A stretch of 64,000 bases of DNA from Clostridia bacterium. GTDB taxonomy: Bacteria; Bacillota; Clostridia; Christensenellales; UBA1242. A program made the translations under genes and the position numbers. The notes under the pieces are model-generated. The model did not search any database. It was not told the DNA's origin and worked only from the letters and a program-made list of their open reading frames with translations. Position 1 is the stretch's first letter; each line of letters opens with the position of its first letter. Below are positions 45,413 through 53,855 of the stretch, piece after piece. The DNA lies in contig JAFXKG010000003.1 of assembly GCA_017531805.1 (NCBI GenBank), positions 62,001-126,000 on the forward strand. The letters are read 5' to 3'.

Positions 45413-45773
45413 AGTTGTTGCTAAATGTTATAATAAAAGAGAAAAAAACCAAATAGCAACACATCACGCTGAAATTTTGGCCATACAAAAAGCATGCAAA
45501 AAATTAAAGTCTTGGCGACTTGACAACTGCGATATGTATGTCACATTAGAACCATGCCCTATGTGTGCTGGAGCAATTATAAATGCAAGGATAAAAAATT
45601 TATACTATGCGGCCATTGACGAGACTAATGGTGGTATAAGTCGTTTTAAAATATTAGACAAAACTTTAAACCACACAACAAATTATCAACACATCGCAGA
45701 ACATCAAGAAAAAAACAAATTGCTTATACAAAAATTTTTTAAAGAAAAAAGAAAAAACCATATCTCAAAATAA
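45321..45773 (+). CDS. tadA: tRNA-adenosine(34) deaminase
   Basis: The 150-residue zinc deaminase has HAEILAI (HAE, zinc ligand and catalytic Glu) and LEPCPMCAGAIINARI (PCxxC), the TadA signature, plus the early segment EVPVGAVIIKNNK. It makes inosine 34 in tRNA-Arg. AAGAGG precedes the ATG. The start lies 92 nt inside the preceding peptidase gene. Confidence 0.96.
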   Translation: MEHLELAHSLALKAYSKGEVPVGAVIIKNNKVVAKCYNKREKNQIATHHAEILAIQKACKKLKSWRLDNCDMYVTLEPCPMCAGAIINARIKNLYYAAIDETNGGISRFKILDKTLNHTTNYQHIAEHQEKNKLLIQKFFKEKRKNHISK

Positions 45774-45787
45774 GATATGGTTTTTTT
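45757..45787 (+). terminator. terminator of the CPBP-rlmH-tadA chain
   Basis: ACCATATCT/AGATATGGT, 7-nt loop spanning the tadA stop, then T6. Confidence 0.87.
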
Positions 45788-45845
45788 GTATTGTTTGTAT
45801 TTTAAGATAAAAACTAATTATAAAATAAGAATATTACTCAATTTT

Positions 45846-46121
45846 TTATTGTCTTAAAGTTTGTTTTAAATTTTCACTTGGTTTAAATTTTGGTGTTTTT
45901 CTTGCTTGTAAATAGGTTGTTTCTTTTGTTTTAAAATCGTACATAGATTTTGCTTTGATTTCTGACAAAGAAAACCTACCAAAGTTTGACAGCGTAACAC
46001 TTTCGCCATTTTTTAATGCTTCTTTTATAACTTCAACAATCACATCTAAACAAAGTTTGCAATCTTTTTTTGTTAAACCAGATTTGGTGTATACTTTGTC
46101 AACAAATTCATTTTTGTTCAT
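45846..46121 (-). CDS. hup: HU family DNA-binding protein
   Basis: A 91-residue histone-like protein with MNKNEFVDKVYTKSGLTKKDCKLCLDVIVEVIKEALKNGESVTLSNFGRFSL, the HU dimerisation core, and a C-terminal KTPKFKPSENLKQTL helix. The arm between them lacks the usual RNPxT tip with the intercalating proline; it reads KAKSMYDFKTKET. It may therefore bend DNA differently. GGAGG precedes ATG 46121; an upstream in-frame Met is less likely. It is downstream of the SpoVB-like gene on the same strand, 38 nt apart. Confidence 0.92.
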   Translation of the reverse strand: MNKNEFVDKVYTKSGLTKKDCKLCLDVIVEVIKEALKNGESVTLSNFGRFSLSEIKAKSMYDFKTKETTYLQARKTPKFKPSENLKQTLRQ

Positions 46122-46159
46122 AATATCCTCCACAAAGATTATTAACAAAGCATATAGAT

Positions 46160-47665
46160 TTATACTTTATATTTGATAATTGCTAAATCTTTTTTGTTGA
46201 AAATTTTAAGCATATATAGACTATATAAATATACGATTACTGCAACCAAAACACCAATTATTGTAACCACCCAACTTTGCGACAAAGCAAGTACGCAAAT
46301 CAAACTTAAAACCATAAGACCGTTGGCGATAACAAGTTTGCCTGTAAAGACAAAATCAAAATATATTTTAAAATGTTGTTGTATCTCAAAATGATTTAAC
46401 ACCATGGCAGTCAAATGACAGGCAGTGTTTGCAATAGTTAATGCAAATATATTTAAATATTTGCTTGGCAAAAAGGCTATTTCTATTAAAAATTTTATCA
46501 ATACTCCAATAGATAGATTTCTAATTGTTACAAACCTTTCGTCAACTGCCTGCAAAGAACTTGTATAAATTTGATTTATTGCTAAAAACACAACTCCCAC
46601 ACTCGAAAAAGCCAACAATCTAAAAGCAATATTTAAACCTTGCACACCCAATCCATTTAATCCGTCAGAGTAAAGTAAAGAAATCAACCTGTTAGGAACA
46701 ACCAAAAAACACAAAGCACAAGGTATGGTAATTATTAAGATAACTCTAAGTGCAAATGCAAGACTTTGACTGCGATTATGTTGCCTATTTTTAAGTGCAA
46801 TATTAGGCATAATCACACTTGCAATAGCAAAGGAGAAAATTGTAGGCAAACTTACCAAACTGGACACAGCACCTGTCTCGATGCCATATAAAAACACAGA
46901 CATAGGACGCGCAAAATTTTTTGCTAAAAGGTTTACAACAACTAAACTATCAACAAAACTTGCAATAGGCATGATTATATTGGTCAATGTAATAGGCAAA
47001 ACATCTTTTGCTATTGATTTTAAATTTATATCAACATTTCCAGAAGTTGTTTTTTCCTGCTTCTTTAAATACACAAGCAAAACAATCAACGCAAAAACTT
47101 CACTAATCACGATGCTAATTATTGCACCAATTATAGATGCAAATAAACTGATTTTTAAAAGCATTACAGAGAGCATCAACCCTACCAACAATTTGGCAAA
47201 TTGTTCCACAATATTAGATACCGCACTTGGAACATAATTTTGCTTACCTTGGTAGTATCCTCTTAATACGCTTATTACGTTTACAATAATAATTGAAGGT
47301 GCAAGAATAATGTAACAAATTTTTAAACTTTCTTCACCTTGAATTAAAGCAAGTGGTTTAGACAACAAAAGCAATATTAAAGTTATAACCAGCGCCAAAA
47401 GCGATGTAAAAAACAAACATTTTTTTAAAACTGATTTCTCCTTACCTGGATGGCGTGCTACAACTTTTGATATAGCCAAAGGCAAACCCGCAGTAGCAAG
47501 TACTACACACAAAGAATATAATGGAAAAATCAATTGATAAATTCCAATACCTTCTCCACCTAAAATACGCGTCAACGCTATCCTATAAATTGCACTAAAC
47601 AATTTTGCAAGCACTGCTCCGATAGACAATACTATTGCGCCTGTCATCATATTATTTGTTTTCAT
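46160..47665 (-). CDS. SpoVB/YabM/MurJ-like lipid flippase
   Basis: A 501-residue polytopic protein of the MATE/MOP exporter superfamily, polysaccharide flippase branch. The opening GAIVLSIGAVLAKLFSAIYRIALTRILGGEGIGIYQL is typical of SpoVB, YabM and MurJ. About 14 membrane helices are predicted. The likely role is flipping lipid-linked wall precursors for vegetative or spore peptidoglycan. Being next to HU recalls the yabM-yabN-hup order of other Bacillota. No ribosome binding site is evident before ATG 47665. Confidence 0.85.
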   Translation of the reverse strand: MKTNNMMTGAIVLSIGAVLAKLFSAIYRIALTRILGGEGIGIYQLIFPLYSLCVVLATAGLPLAISKVVARHPGKEKSVLKKCLFFTSLLALVITLILLLLSKPLALIQGEESLKICYIILAPSIIIVNVISVLRGYYQGKQNYVPSAVSNIVEQFAKLLVGLMLSVMLLKISLFASIIGAIISIVISEVFALIVLLVYLKKQEKTTSGNVDINLKSIAKDVLPITLTNIIMPIASFVDSLVVVNLLAKNFARPMSVFLYGIETGAVSSLVSLPTIFSFAIASVIMPNIALKNRQHNRSQSLAFALRVILIITIPCALCFLVVPNRLISLLYSDGLNGLGVQGLNIAFRLLAFSSVGVVFLAINQIYTSSLQAVDERFVTIRNLSIGVLIKFLIEIAFLPSKYLNIFALTIANTACHLTAMVLNHFEIQQHFKIYFDFVFTGKLVIANGLMVLSLICVLALSQSWVVTIIGVLVAVIVYLYSLYMLKIFNKKDLAIIKYKV

Positions 47666-47766
47666 AATAATATTTTTTTCTAAAATAATAAAAATATTTT
47701 AAAAATATTTGTTTTTTTAATTAATTTTATTTAATTTTTTTATTATTTTTATATAAATTAAATCTA

Positions 47767-47795
47767 TTTACTTTTTTTAAATTTTAATTTATAAT
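47767..47795 (+). promoter_or_regulatory. promoter of the dus gene, leaderless type
   Basis: TTTACT (47767-47772), 17-nt spacer, TATAAT (47790-47795), then exactly 6 nt to the ATG at 47802; no Shine-Dalgarno. Confidence 0.8.
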
Positions 47796-47801
47796 AAAAA
47801 C

Positions 47802-48716
47802 ATGAATATTAAATTTGATAAATTTATAATCGCTTTAGCACCTATGGCAGGTGTAACTGATTTTGCTTTTAGAGAAATTTGTGCTGATTTTGGTGCTGAC
47901 ATGGTTGTTACAGAAATGGTAAGTGTAAAAGCCCTTGAACACAAAAACAACACAACAATAAAAATGTTAAGGGATGATTCTAAAGCAATAAGATGCTGTC
48001 AATTGTTTGGACATGATACCGAATCCTTACAACAAGCCTTAACAACCAATTTGTTTGACCATTTTGATGTTATAGATTTTAACTGTGGATGTCCTGCTCC
48101 AAAAATTGTTAAAAACCATGATGGTTCGTCTATGATGAAAAATATAGAAGAAACAAGAAAAGTAATTTTAAGTCTTGTAAAAAACTCTAGCAAACCAGTT
48201 TCTGTTAAATTTAGACTAGGCATAGACAACAACATAAATTACATTGAATTTGCACAAATGTGTGAAGAATGCGGTGTATCTTTTTTAACATTACATGCAC
48301 GCACAAAAGAACAAGGCTATGCAGGCGAAGTGGATAAATCAGCATATGAAAAATTAATTAAATCTGTAAACATACCTGTGTTTTGGAGCGGAGATATTAA
48401 AACGCAATCTGACTTAGATTACGCAAAATCAATTGGGTGTTCAGGTGTTATGATTGGCAGGGCTGCCATGGGTAATCCTGAAATATTTTGCAAATTAAAA
48501 AATAATACCCCACCTTACACTAAAAAGGAAGCAATAAAAAAACATTTAAATTTGTTAAAAACATATTATAAATCTGAAAGAACATTAGTGTCTTACTTTA
48601 AAAAGCACTTGATGTGGTATGTAAAATCTATGGATTTTGCTACAAGCATAAAGCTACAAATATTACAATTTACTTCATTAAAAGAAATAGAAGATTTGAT
48701 AGAATTAATACCATAG
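47802..48716 (+). CDS. dusB: tRNA-dihydrouridine synthase
   Basis: The 304-residue FMN-dependent TIM-barrel enzyme has LAPMAGVTDFAFREIC at the N-terminus, the active site DFNCGCPAPK with Cys97 as the proton donor, LHARTKEQGY, and the FMN-phosphate loop GVMIGRAAMGNP. It reduces uridines in the tRNA D-loop. Subfamily DusB is likely for Bacillota but not proven. The transcript is probably leaderless. Confidence 0.93.
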   Translation: MNIKFDKFIIALAPMAGVTDFAFREICADFGADMVVTEMVSVKALEHKNNTTIKMLRDDSKAIRCCQLFGHDTESLQQALTTNLFDHFDVIDFNCGCPAPKIVKNHDGSSMMKNIEETRKVILSLVKNSSKPVSVKFRLGIDNNINYIEFAQMCEECGVSFLTLHARTKEQGYAGEVDKSAYEKLIKSVNIPVFWSGDIKTQSDLDYAKSIGCSGVMIGRAAMGNPEIFCKLKNNTPPYTKKEAIKKHLNLLKTYYKSERTLVSYFKKHLMWYVKSMDFATSIKLQILQFTSLKEIEDLIELIP

Positions 48717-48726
48717 CAATATAAAA

Positions 48727-48753
48727 AACTCAGCAAAATTGCCGAGTTTTTTT
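48727..48753. terminator. bidirectional terminator after dus
   Basis: AACTCAGC/GCCGAGTT around a 6-nt loop, with A and T runs on both sides; one mismatch on plus, a G-U pair on minus. It also serves the convergent 162-residue gene. Confidence 0.75.
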
Positions 48754-48757
48754 GTTA

Positions 48758-49246
48758 TTATAATGACAAATTTGTTTCGTCTTTTTCTTGCTCTTGAGCC
48801 AATGCTTTTGCTTGTGCTTGTTCTCTTGCTTTGGCTTCTAAATCTTTTCTTAAATTTTCTTGTGCTGTTAAAATTTGATTTTTTAAAGATTCCGCCACTT
48901 CAGTATATCTAATTAATACTTCTTGTGGGCGTTTTACATTTAGGCATATATTAAAACTTGCCCTTATATTTTTTGGTTTAACAGTAAAATGTAATTTATT
49001 ATAATTGTCTCTTAAAACATAAAAATGCTTATTGTTTTCTAAAATTGCGTTATACCAATCTTCTGTATCAAACTCTCTATCTAAAGTGATGTCATAAGCA
49101 GTTTTACCATCAACAGTAACACATGTTAAATAAAAATACTCATCAGAAGCATTATACACAATCAATTGACTAATTGGTTTTTCTGCATTTTCATTAAGTT
49201 TTCTTTTGATTTCTTTTTCAGTAACAGGTTTTTCTTTAAATACCAT
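48758..49246 (-). CDS. unknown 162-residue protein
   Basis: I do not recognise it. The first ~120 residues look like a mixed alpha/beta domain (SQLIVYNASDEYFYLTCVTVDGKTAYDITLDREF). The C-terminus is a charged, Ala/Gln/Glu-rich helix (KAREQAQAKALAQEQEK), probably coiled-coil. There is no signal or membrane segment. AAGGAG precedes the ATG, and a TTGACA/TATAAT promoter precedes that. It is monocistronic. Confidence 0.75.
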   Translation of the reverse strand: MVFKEKPVTEKEIKRKLNENAEKPISQLIVYNASDEYFYLTCVTVDGKTAYDITLDREFDTEDWYNAILENNKHFYVLRDNYNKLHFTVKPKNIRASFNICLNVKRPQEVLIRYTEVAESLKNQILTAQENLRKDLEAKAREQAQAKALAQEQEKDETNLSL

Positions 49247-49266
49247 AAAACACTCCTTGTTTGATG

Positions 49267-49294
49267 ATTATATCATAAGATAATGATTTGTCAA
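49267..49294 (-). promoter_or_regulatory. promoter of the 162-residue gene
   Basis: TTGACA (49289-49294), 16-nt spacer, TATAAT (49267-49272). The -10 is embedded in TATGATATAATCAT, the same string as at the promoter at 18347-18352. Confidence 0.8.
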
Positions 49295-49313
49295 GATGAT
49301 TAATTTAATTTTT

Positions 49314-49342
49314 TTGTCAATTACATTAGGTTTTTATAGAAT
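49314..49342 (+). promoter_or_regulatory. possible promoter of spoVT
   Basis: TTGTCA (49314-49319), 17-nt spacer, TAGAAT (49337-49342), leader about 35 nt with GAGG before the ATG. In Bacillus spoVT depends on sigma G; this match is to the vegetative type. Confidence 0.5.
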
Positions 49343-49381
49343 ATTATTATTGAATATAAACATAATAATTGTGAGGTAAAT

Positions 49382-49918
49382 ATGGAAAGTAAAGGAATTG
49401 TAAGACGCGTTGACGAGTTAGGACGCATTGTTTTGCCAAGGGAAATGAGAAAAATGCTTAATGTCCGAGAAGGCACTAAACTGGAAATTGGCATTGTTGA
49501 CGGAAACAAGTTTTTATTAAGCAAATATAGTGACATGGTATCTTTAAAAGAATATAGCGACGCAGTGTCCAGTGCAATATCTGTCAGCATCGAACATGAT
49601 GTACTGATTTCTGATATGGAAAACATATTATCTTCCAACAAAAAGAAATATATTAACAAACAATTATCAGAGGAAGTGCAAGAACTAATTTATAAACGCG
49701 AAATTGTAATAAAAAAACAAGAAGACGGAAGCGAAATGCTTGAATTTTTTGTTGGAAGCGGCAATGAATTTTGTTGTCAATTAATTGTACCAATAGTTAA
49801 AGACGGCGACGCAATTGGTTCTGTTATTATATTGGTGTCTGAAAACAAATGCTTTGACGATAGCAGTGTAAAAATTTGTAAAGCATTTGCAAAATATTTA
49901 AGTGATCAAATATCTTAA
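49382..49918 (+). CDS. spoVT: stage V sporulation regulator SpoVT
   Basis: The 178-residue product matches SpoVT in length and layout. The N-terminal SpoVT/AbrB swapped-hairpin DNA-binding domain reads GIVRRVDELGRIVLPREMRKMLNVREGTKLEI. A coiled linker and a C-terminal GAF-like domain (FCCQLIVPIVKDGDAIGSVIIL) follow. It regulates late forespore genes in spore formers. GAGG lies 6 nt before ATG. It stands alone, followed by a strong hairpin. Confidence 0.95.
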   Translation: MESKGIVRRVDELGRIVLPREMRKMLNVREGTKLEIGIVDGNKFLLSKYSDMVSLKEYSDAVSSAISVSIEHDVLISDMENILSSNKKKYINKQLSEEVQELIYKREIVIKKQEDGSEMLEFFVGSGNEFCCQLIVPIVKDGDAIGSVIILVSENKCFDDSSVKICKAFAKYLSDQIS

Positions 49919-49926
49919 ACTTAATT

Positions 49927-49952
49927 AATCTTAGCAAAAGCTAAGATTTTTG
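49927..49952 (+). terminator. terminator of spoVT
   Basis: AATCTTAGC/GCTAAGATT with an AAAA loop, then T run. Confidence 0.88.
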
Positions 49953-49953
49953 T

Positions 49954-49983
49954 TTGTCTTTTTTGTTAAATCTAGGATATAAT
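49954..49983 (+). promoter_or_regulatory. promoter of the lactate dehydrogenase gene
   Basis: TTGTCT (49954-49959), 18-nt spacer, TATAAT (49978-49983); AGGAG lies shortly before the ATG at 50000. Confidence 0.65.
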
Positions 49984-49999
49984 AACTATAGGAGATTTT

Positions 50000-50905
50000 A
50001 TGAATAAAGTTGTTTTGGTAGGATGCGGAAATGTTGGCATGAGTTATGCCTATTGTTTGATTAACGAAAGTAAAGTTGATGAATTGGTTTTGATTGATAT
50101 AAACAAATCAAAAGCAGAAGGAGAAGCTTTGGACTTGTTACATGCTTCAAGTTGTTCTAAGCGTAAAATAAAAATAAAAGCAGGAGATTATTCTGAGTGT
50201 AGCGATGCAGTCATTGTTTGTATTGCTGCTGGTCGCAATCAAGATAAAGGCGAAACACGCCTAGATTTGATTGAAAAAAACTTGGCAGTGTTTAAATCAA
50301 TTATTAGCGAAATCAACAAAACTAAATTTAATGGCTTATATCTAATTGCAACAAACCCACTTGATGTTATGACTTTTGCAACAATGAAGTTATCAAAATT
50401 CCCTGCAAATAAAGTCATCGGTAGTGGTACAACATTGGACACAGCAAGACTTAGATATTTATTGAGTCAACAATTAAATATCAATCCAAAAAATATACAC
50501 GCATATGTTATCGGCGAGCATGGCGATAGCGAAATGATACCATGGAGCAATGCAACAATTGGTCTTACAAACATAAATTCGTTTGTTAATAAAACAACTA
50601 AAAATCGCATATTGAAAGATGTTAGAAATAGTGCTTATGATATTATCAACAAAAAAGGCAATACAGCTTATGGTATTGGCATGTGTTTAAGAAATATTAC
50701 TGACGCAATTCTTGATGACTCTAATACTATTTTTACAGTATCTTCTTACAATCAAAAACTTAAAACTTGTATTGGATTGCCTACTATTATAAACAGAAAT
50801 GGCGTAAGAGAAATTTTAAAGTTAGAGATGACAACCGAAGAACAACAAGAATTTAACAAATCGGTAGAAATTGTCAGAAATATTACAAAAAATTTAAAAG
50901 TATAA
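50000..50905 (+). CDS. ldh: L-lactate dehydrogenase
   Basis: The 301-residue enzyme of the lactate/malate dehydrogenase family has the NAD fold VVLVGCGNVGMSYA. The specificity loop AAGRNQDKGETR has Gln81 (lactate-type; malate dehydrogenases have Arg there) and the catalytic-loop Arg87. ATNPLDV and the catalytic His174 in IGEHGDSE follow. It reduces pyruvate to L-lactate to regenerate NAD. A few positions are unusual, so malate or another 2-oxoacid is not fully excluded. Confidence 0.88.
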   Translation: MNKVVLVGCGNVGMSYAYCLINESKVDELVLIDINKSKAEGEALDLLHASSCSKRKIKIKAGDYSECSDAVIVCIAAGRNQDKGETRLDLIEKNLAVFKSIISEINKTKFNGLYLIATNPLDVMTFATMKLSKFPANKVIGSGTTLDTARLRYLLSQQLNINPKNIHAYVIGEHGDSEMIPWSNATIGLTNINSFVNKTTKNRILKDVRNSAYDIINKKGNTAYGIGMCLRNITDAILDDSNTIFTVSSYNQKLKTCIGLPTIINRNGVREILKLEMTTEEQQEFNKSVEIVRNITKNLKV

Positions 50906-50962
50906 ATAAACTAATTTACTTATCTACGCTCGTAAATCTAGCTTGTTACACAATAAGAAAAA
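50906..50962. repeat. diverged ~55-nt repeat, copy 1
   Basis: The stretch with ATAAACTAATTTA, CTACGCTCGTAAATCTAG and ACACAATAAG is recognisably the same as at 57852-57908. CTA/TAG ends can pair around TCGTAAAT. Both copies lie just before a hairpin terminator, one at each end of the minus-strand type IV secretion genes. Confidence 0.65.
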
Positions 50963-50989
50963 ACACATCTAAAACGATGTGTTTTTTTA
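50958..50989. terminator. bidirectional terminator between ldh and tRNA-Arg
   Basis: ACACATC/GATGTGT, 6-nt loop, A and T runs on both flanks. Confidence 0.87.
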
Positions 50990-50990
50990 G

Positions 50991-51062
50991 TGCTCCCTGC
51001 AGGAATCGAACCTGCAACTGATCCTTAGGAGGGATCTGTTATATCCATTTAACTAAGGGAAC
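50991..51062 (-). tRNA. tRNA-Arg(CCT)
   Basis: Complete cloverleaf: acceptor GTTCCCT/AGGGAGC (one G-U), D-stem GTTA/TAAC, anticodon stem GATCC/GGATC with loop CTCCTAA (anticodon CCT), T-arm GCAGG/CCTGC, discriminator A. CCA is not encoded. The gene begins 26 nt after the virB4 stop on the same strand, with no clear promoter of its own. Confidence 0.95.
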
Positions 51063-51088
51063 AAAAATCCCATTTAAGGGACTTTATA

Positions 51089-53839
51089 TTATTTTTTGCG
51101 TTTTGGACCTTCGCCCATAACTTCTTGTACTGCTGGCATAGCAACAATATCAATAAACGACCTATCCATAGGACTAGTAATAAAGAACGCACGACCACGA
51201 GGCGCAGTAATAATACCTTCTTGCTCTCGCTCGTTAATACCACCTGCAGATTTGTAAAGTTCCAACAAGTCTGCCATATCGTTCGGTGCAAGTTGCAAAA
51301 TTAAACTGTATTGACATGCGTTGATAATAGCAGCAGAACGCCTTTGAATTTCTGGCGTACCTAAGAAGTCTTTGATGTTTTGCGTAATAACAATTTGCAT
51401 ACCTTGGTATTTACGGATACGTTTTGCCATTTCTGCCATAAAGTTAAGCGCAACAGGGCTGTCTGGATCGATAAACATGTGTGCTTCGTCTACCGCTATA
51501 ACTACTTGACGTTTGATATCATTACCTGTACGATGGAAATAATCCTCGTTAAATCGTTTATTGTTAATAATTTCGTTGTTCAAATACTTAAATACCAACA
51601 ACATTTGAGCATTTGCAAGTTTGTTGTTTTTACTTGCAAATAAAGTTTGGAAGTTAAACGTAATCAAGTTTTCGTCCGTCAAAATTGATGTAGGACCGTT
51701 CCAAAGGTCAGAGTTACGACCGCCTGTGGCAAACTTTTGAATATATGTCTCTAGCACTAACAAATTGTTACGATAGAAAGCATCTTTTTCGTTTTTAAGT
51801 TTATCTTTGATAAGTTTAAACAAGTCGTCAAATATAGGATAATCTGTCGCTTTTAACTTAGCAATGTTAGTTTTTTCGTTAATACCTTTTTTATTGTAAA
51901 GTTCAACAACCAGAGTGTTTAATGTTTCAAATGCGTCTGAACTGATACCTTCCAAAATAGCACGGAAGAATTGTTCCAAGAATTGCAAGTGCGTAAAGAA
52001 CGTTTTGTTGCTGCCTTTGCTTACGATATCGTCAATACTTGCATTTTCGATATCTTCTTCGCTACTGCTAGAATCCAAATCTTCTAATGATGCCATAATA
52101 TGGAAAGGATTAAGAATACCTGACTTGTTTGTACCAACATCAATAATCTTACCACCAAGATTACGCGTCATAGGTCCATATTCATCTTCCGGGTCAAGAA
52201 TAAACATTTTGGTTCTGTCTGCTGCCAAGTTTGTCAAAATTGCTTTTGTTGCATAAGATTTACCTGAACCAGACTTACCAATAACCATCATGTTTGAGTT
52301 GATACGACCTTTTTTAGAGTCCCTTGTAAAGAAGTCAATAAACACAGGATATCCACTTGCAGTAGAGTCGCCCAAATAAAAACCTTTTGGGTCCTGCATG
52401 ATTGAGTCTACCATAGGGAAAGCCGCCGCAATTGTTGTTGATGGCATGCTACGATAAAATGGTGTTAAAGTATCAATTCTGTTTAAACTTGAAGATACAA
52501 AAGCATCAACTTGTCTGCCAAACAAATCAGAATATTTAAAACCATGTTGTTTTAAGACATTTCTAAGTTCTTTACGCTTATCTTCTTCTACACGGACATG
52601 AATAGAAATATCATATAATTGTTCATTATTTGTTTTAAGATCTTTTAACAATGTTTGTAAAGATTGGATATCTGCTTCTTTTTCAATAATTTCTGACGAA
52701 CGGAAAGTTCTATCAAGTTTTGCTTCTTTTTCCATAACTGCGCGGTCGATTGCTCTTTCACCTTTATCTTTATCAACCGGCATGATATTCATAATTACAC
52801 GCGTACCTTCTTGATTAAAGATTGGATATGCCCAACCATTACCTACTTCTAATGGATAATTAGCAATTACAAATTGTTTAAACGCTTTTTTGTCAAGTTC
52901 CACACGAGCAGCTTTAAATTCAACTTTGTTAGGCATAATCCAACGATTTACCTGACTTGGTGCCAAACCAGCAATTTCACTTTCTGAATAAATAGTTTGA
53001 TAATTTGATTTTAAAAAGCTGATTAACTCTCCTTCCATCAAAACTTTAGAGCTAATTGTATATTGACCTGTTGCCAAATCGTTTACAATACCTGTTGCAG
53101 TTTCGTCAAGGTTTGGTCTATCCGCACCAAACAACACCAAATAAAAGTGATTTTGCAAAATAGGTTCTGCTTTGATTGCGTTGTTTAATGCATCAACTCT
53201 TTCACGGAATATTAAAGATCTAGAATCCATTTCGCTTACTGAGTATTGACCTTCTTCATGAAGGGTATTTAACAAACCAAATTTTTCGTCGTCACTTTTT
53301 AAAAAGCCTTCAAATCTCATAGGTTTGATTGTTTTAACAAGACATGCACGCTGATACTGAGATATCCTTTTAAGTGCTTTACTAAATGTTAAAATCACGG
53401 CATCTTGCGCATCTTCTTGCATAAGGTCCAAAGCCAAAGGTTGCAATTCTATAGCAATACCTGCATAATCACCAAAATTGATGTACTTACCCACTTCTAT
53501 ATTGAAGAAAGGGGTAAGTTTTTCCATTGGTTTGTAACCACGCTTTTTAACTCCACTTTTTATATATTTTTTAGGGAAAGCAGAAAAACGTAATATCAAC
53601 ACAGCAGAACTATACAACCTTAGGCCTTCATCGATAGGCATATATAATACAATGGTAAAACCAATCCAACCAAGCAATGCATACCAACGATAATCAGCAC
53701 CGCCAATCTTAAACAAGTTGCTTGCCAAAATAACGATAGCAAACACCAAGCAAAGGATACCAAGGATGATATCCCCTAGTGTTACATTTTTAAAGAACTC
53801 GGTTTTGACTCTTGTCTTACCCGGAATATATCTAATCAT
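51089..53839 (-). CDS. virB4: VirB4-type T4SS ATPase with N-terminal VirB3/PrgI-like membrane domain
   Basis: The 916-residue product begins with a ~90-residue segment with two membrane helices (LGDIILGILCLVFAIVIL; YALLGWIGFTIVLYMP) and the positive PGKTRVK start. This is the PrgI/VirB3-like part often separate in other systems. The VirB4/TraE ATPase follows: Walker A VIGKSGSGKS near 516-523, Walker B VVIAVDEAHMFID near 775, and IVITQNIKDFLGTPEI after it. VirB4 powers pilus assembly and substrate transfer at the inner face of the channel. AAAGGGG precedes the ATG, 16 nt after the VirB6-like stop. Confidence 0.92.
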   Translation of the reverse strand: MIRYIPGKTRVKTEFFKNVTLGDIILGILCLVFAIVILASNLFKIGGADYRWYALLGWIGFTIVLYMPIDEGLRLYSSAVLILRFSAFPKKYIKSGVKKRGYKPMEKLTPFFNIEVGKYINFGDYAGIAIELQPLALDLMQEDAQDAVILTFSKALKRISQYQRACLVKTIKPMRFEGFLKSDDEKFGLLNTLHEEGQYSVSEMDSRSLIFRERVDALNNAIKAEPILQNHFYLVLFGADRPNLDETATGIVNDLATGQYTISSKVLMEGELISFLKSNYQTIYSESEIAGLAPSQVNRWIMPNKVEFKAARVELDKKAFKQFVIANYPLEVGNGWAYPIFNQEGTRVIMNIMPVDKDKGERAIDRAVMEKEAKLDRTFRSSEIIEKEADIQSLQTLLKDLKTNNEQLYDISIHVRVEEDKRKELRNVLKQHGFKYSDLFGRQVDAFVSSSLNRIDTLTPFYRSMPSTTIAAAFPMVDSIMQDPKGFYLGDSTASGYPVFIDFFTRDSKKGRINSNMMVIGKSGSGKSYATKAILTNLAADRTKMFILDPEDEYGPMTRNLGGKIIDVGTNKSGILNPFHIMASLEDLDSSSSEEDIENASIDDIVSKGSNKTFFTHLQFLEQFFRAILEGISSDAFETLNTLVVELYNKKGINEKTNIAKLKATDYPIFDDLFKLIKDKLKNEKDAFYRNNLLVLETYIQKFATGGRNSDLWNGPTSILTDENLITFNFQTLFASKNNKLANAQMLLVFKYLNNEIINNKRFNEDYFHRTGNDIKRQVVIAVDEAHMFIDPDSPVALNFMAEMAKRIRKYQGMQIVITQNIKDFLGTPEIQRRSAAIINACQYSLILQLAPNDMADLLELYKSAGGINEREQEGIITAPRGRAFFITSPMDRSFIDIVAMPAVQEVMGEGPKRKK

Positions 53840-53855
53840 TTTACCCCTTTATAGT

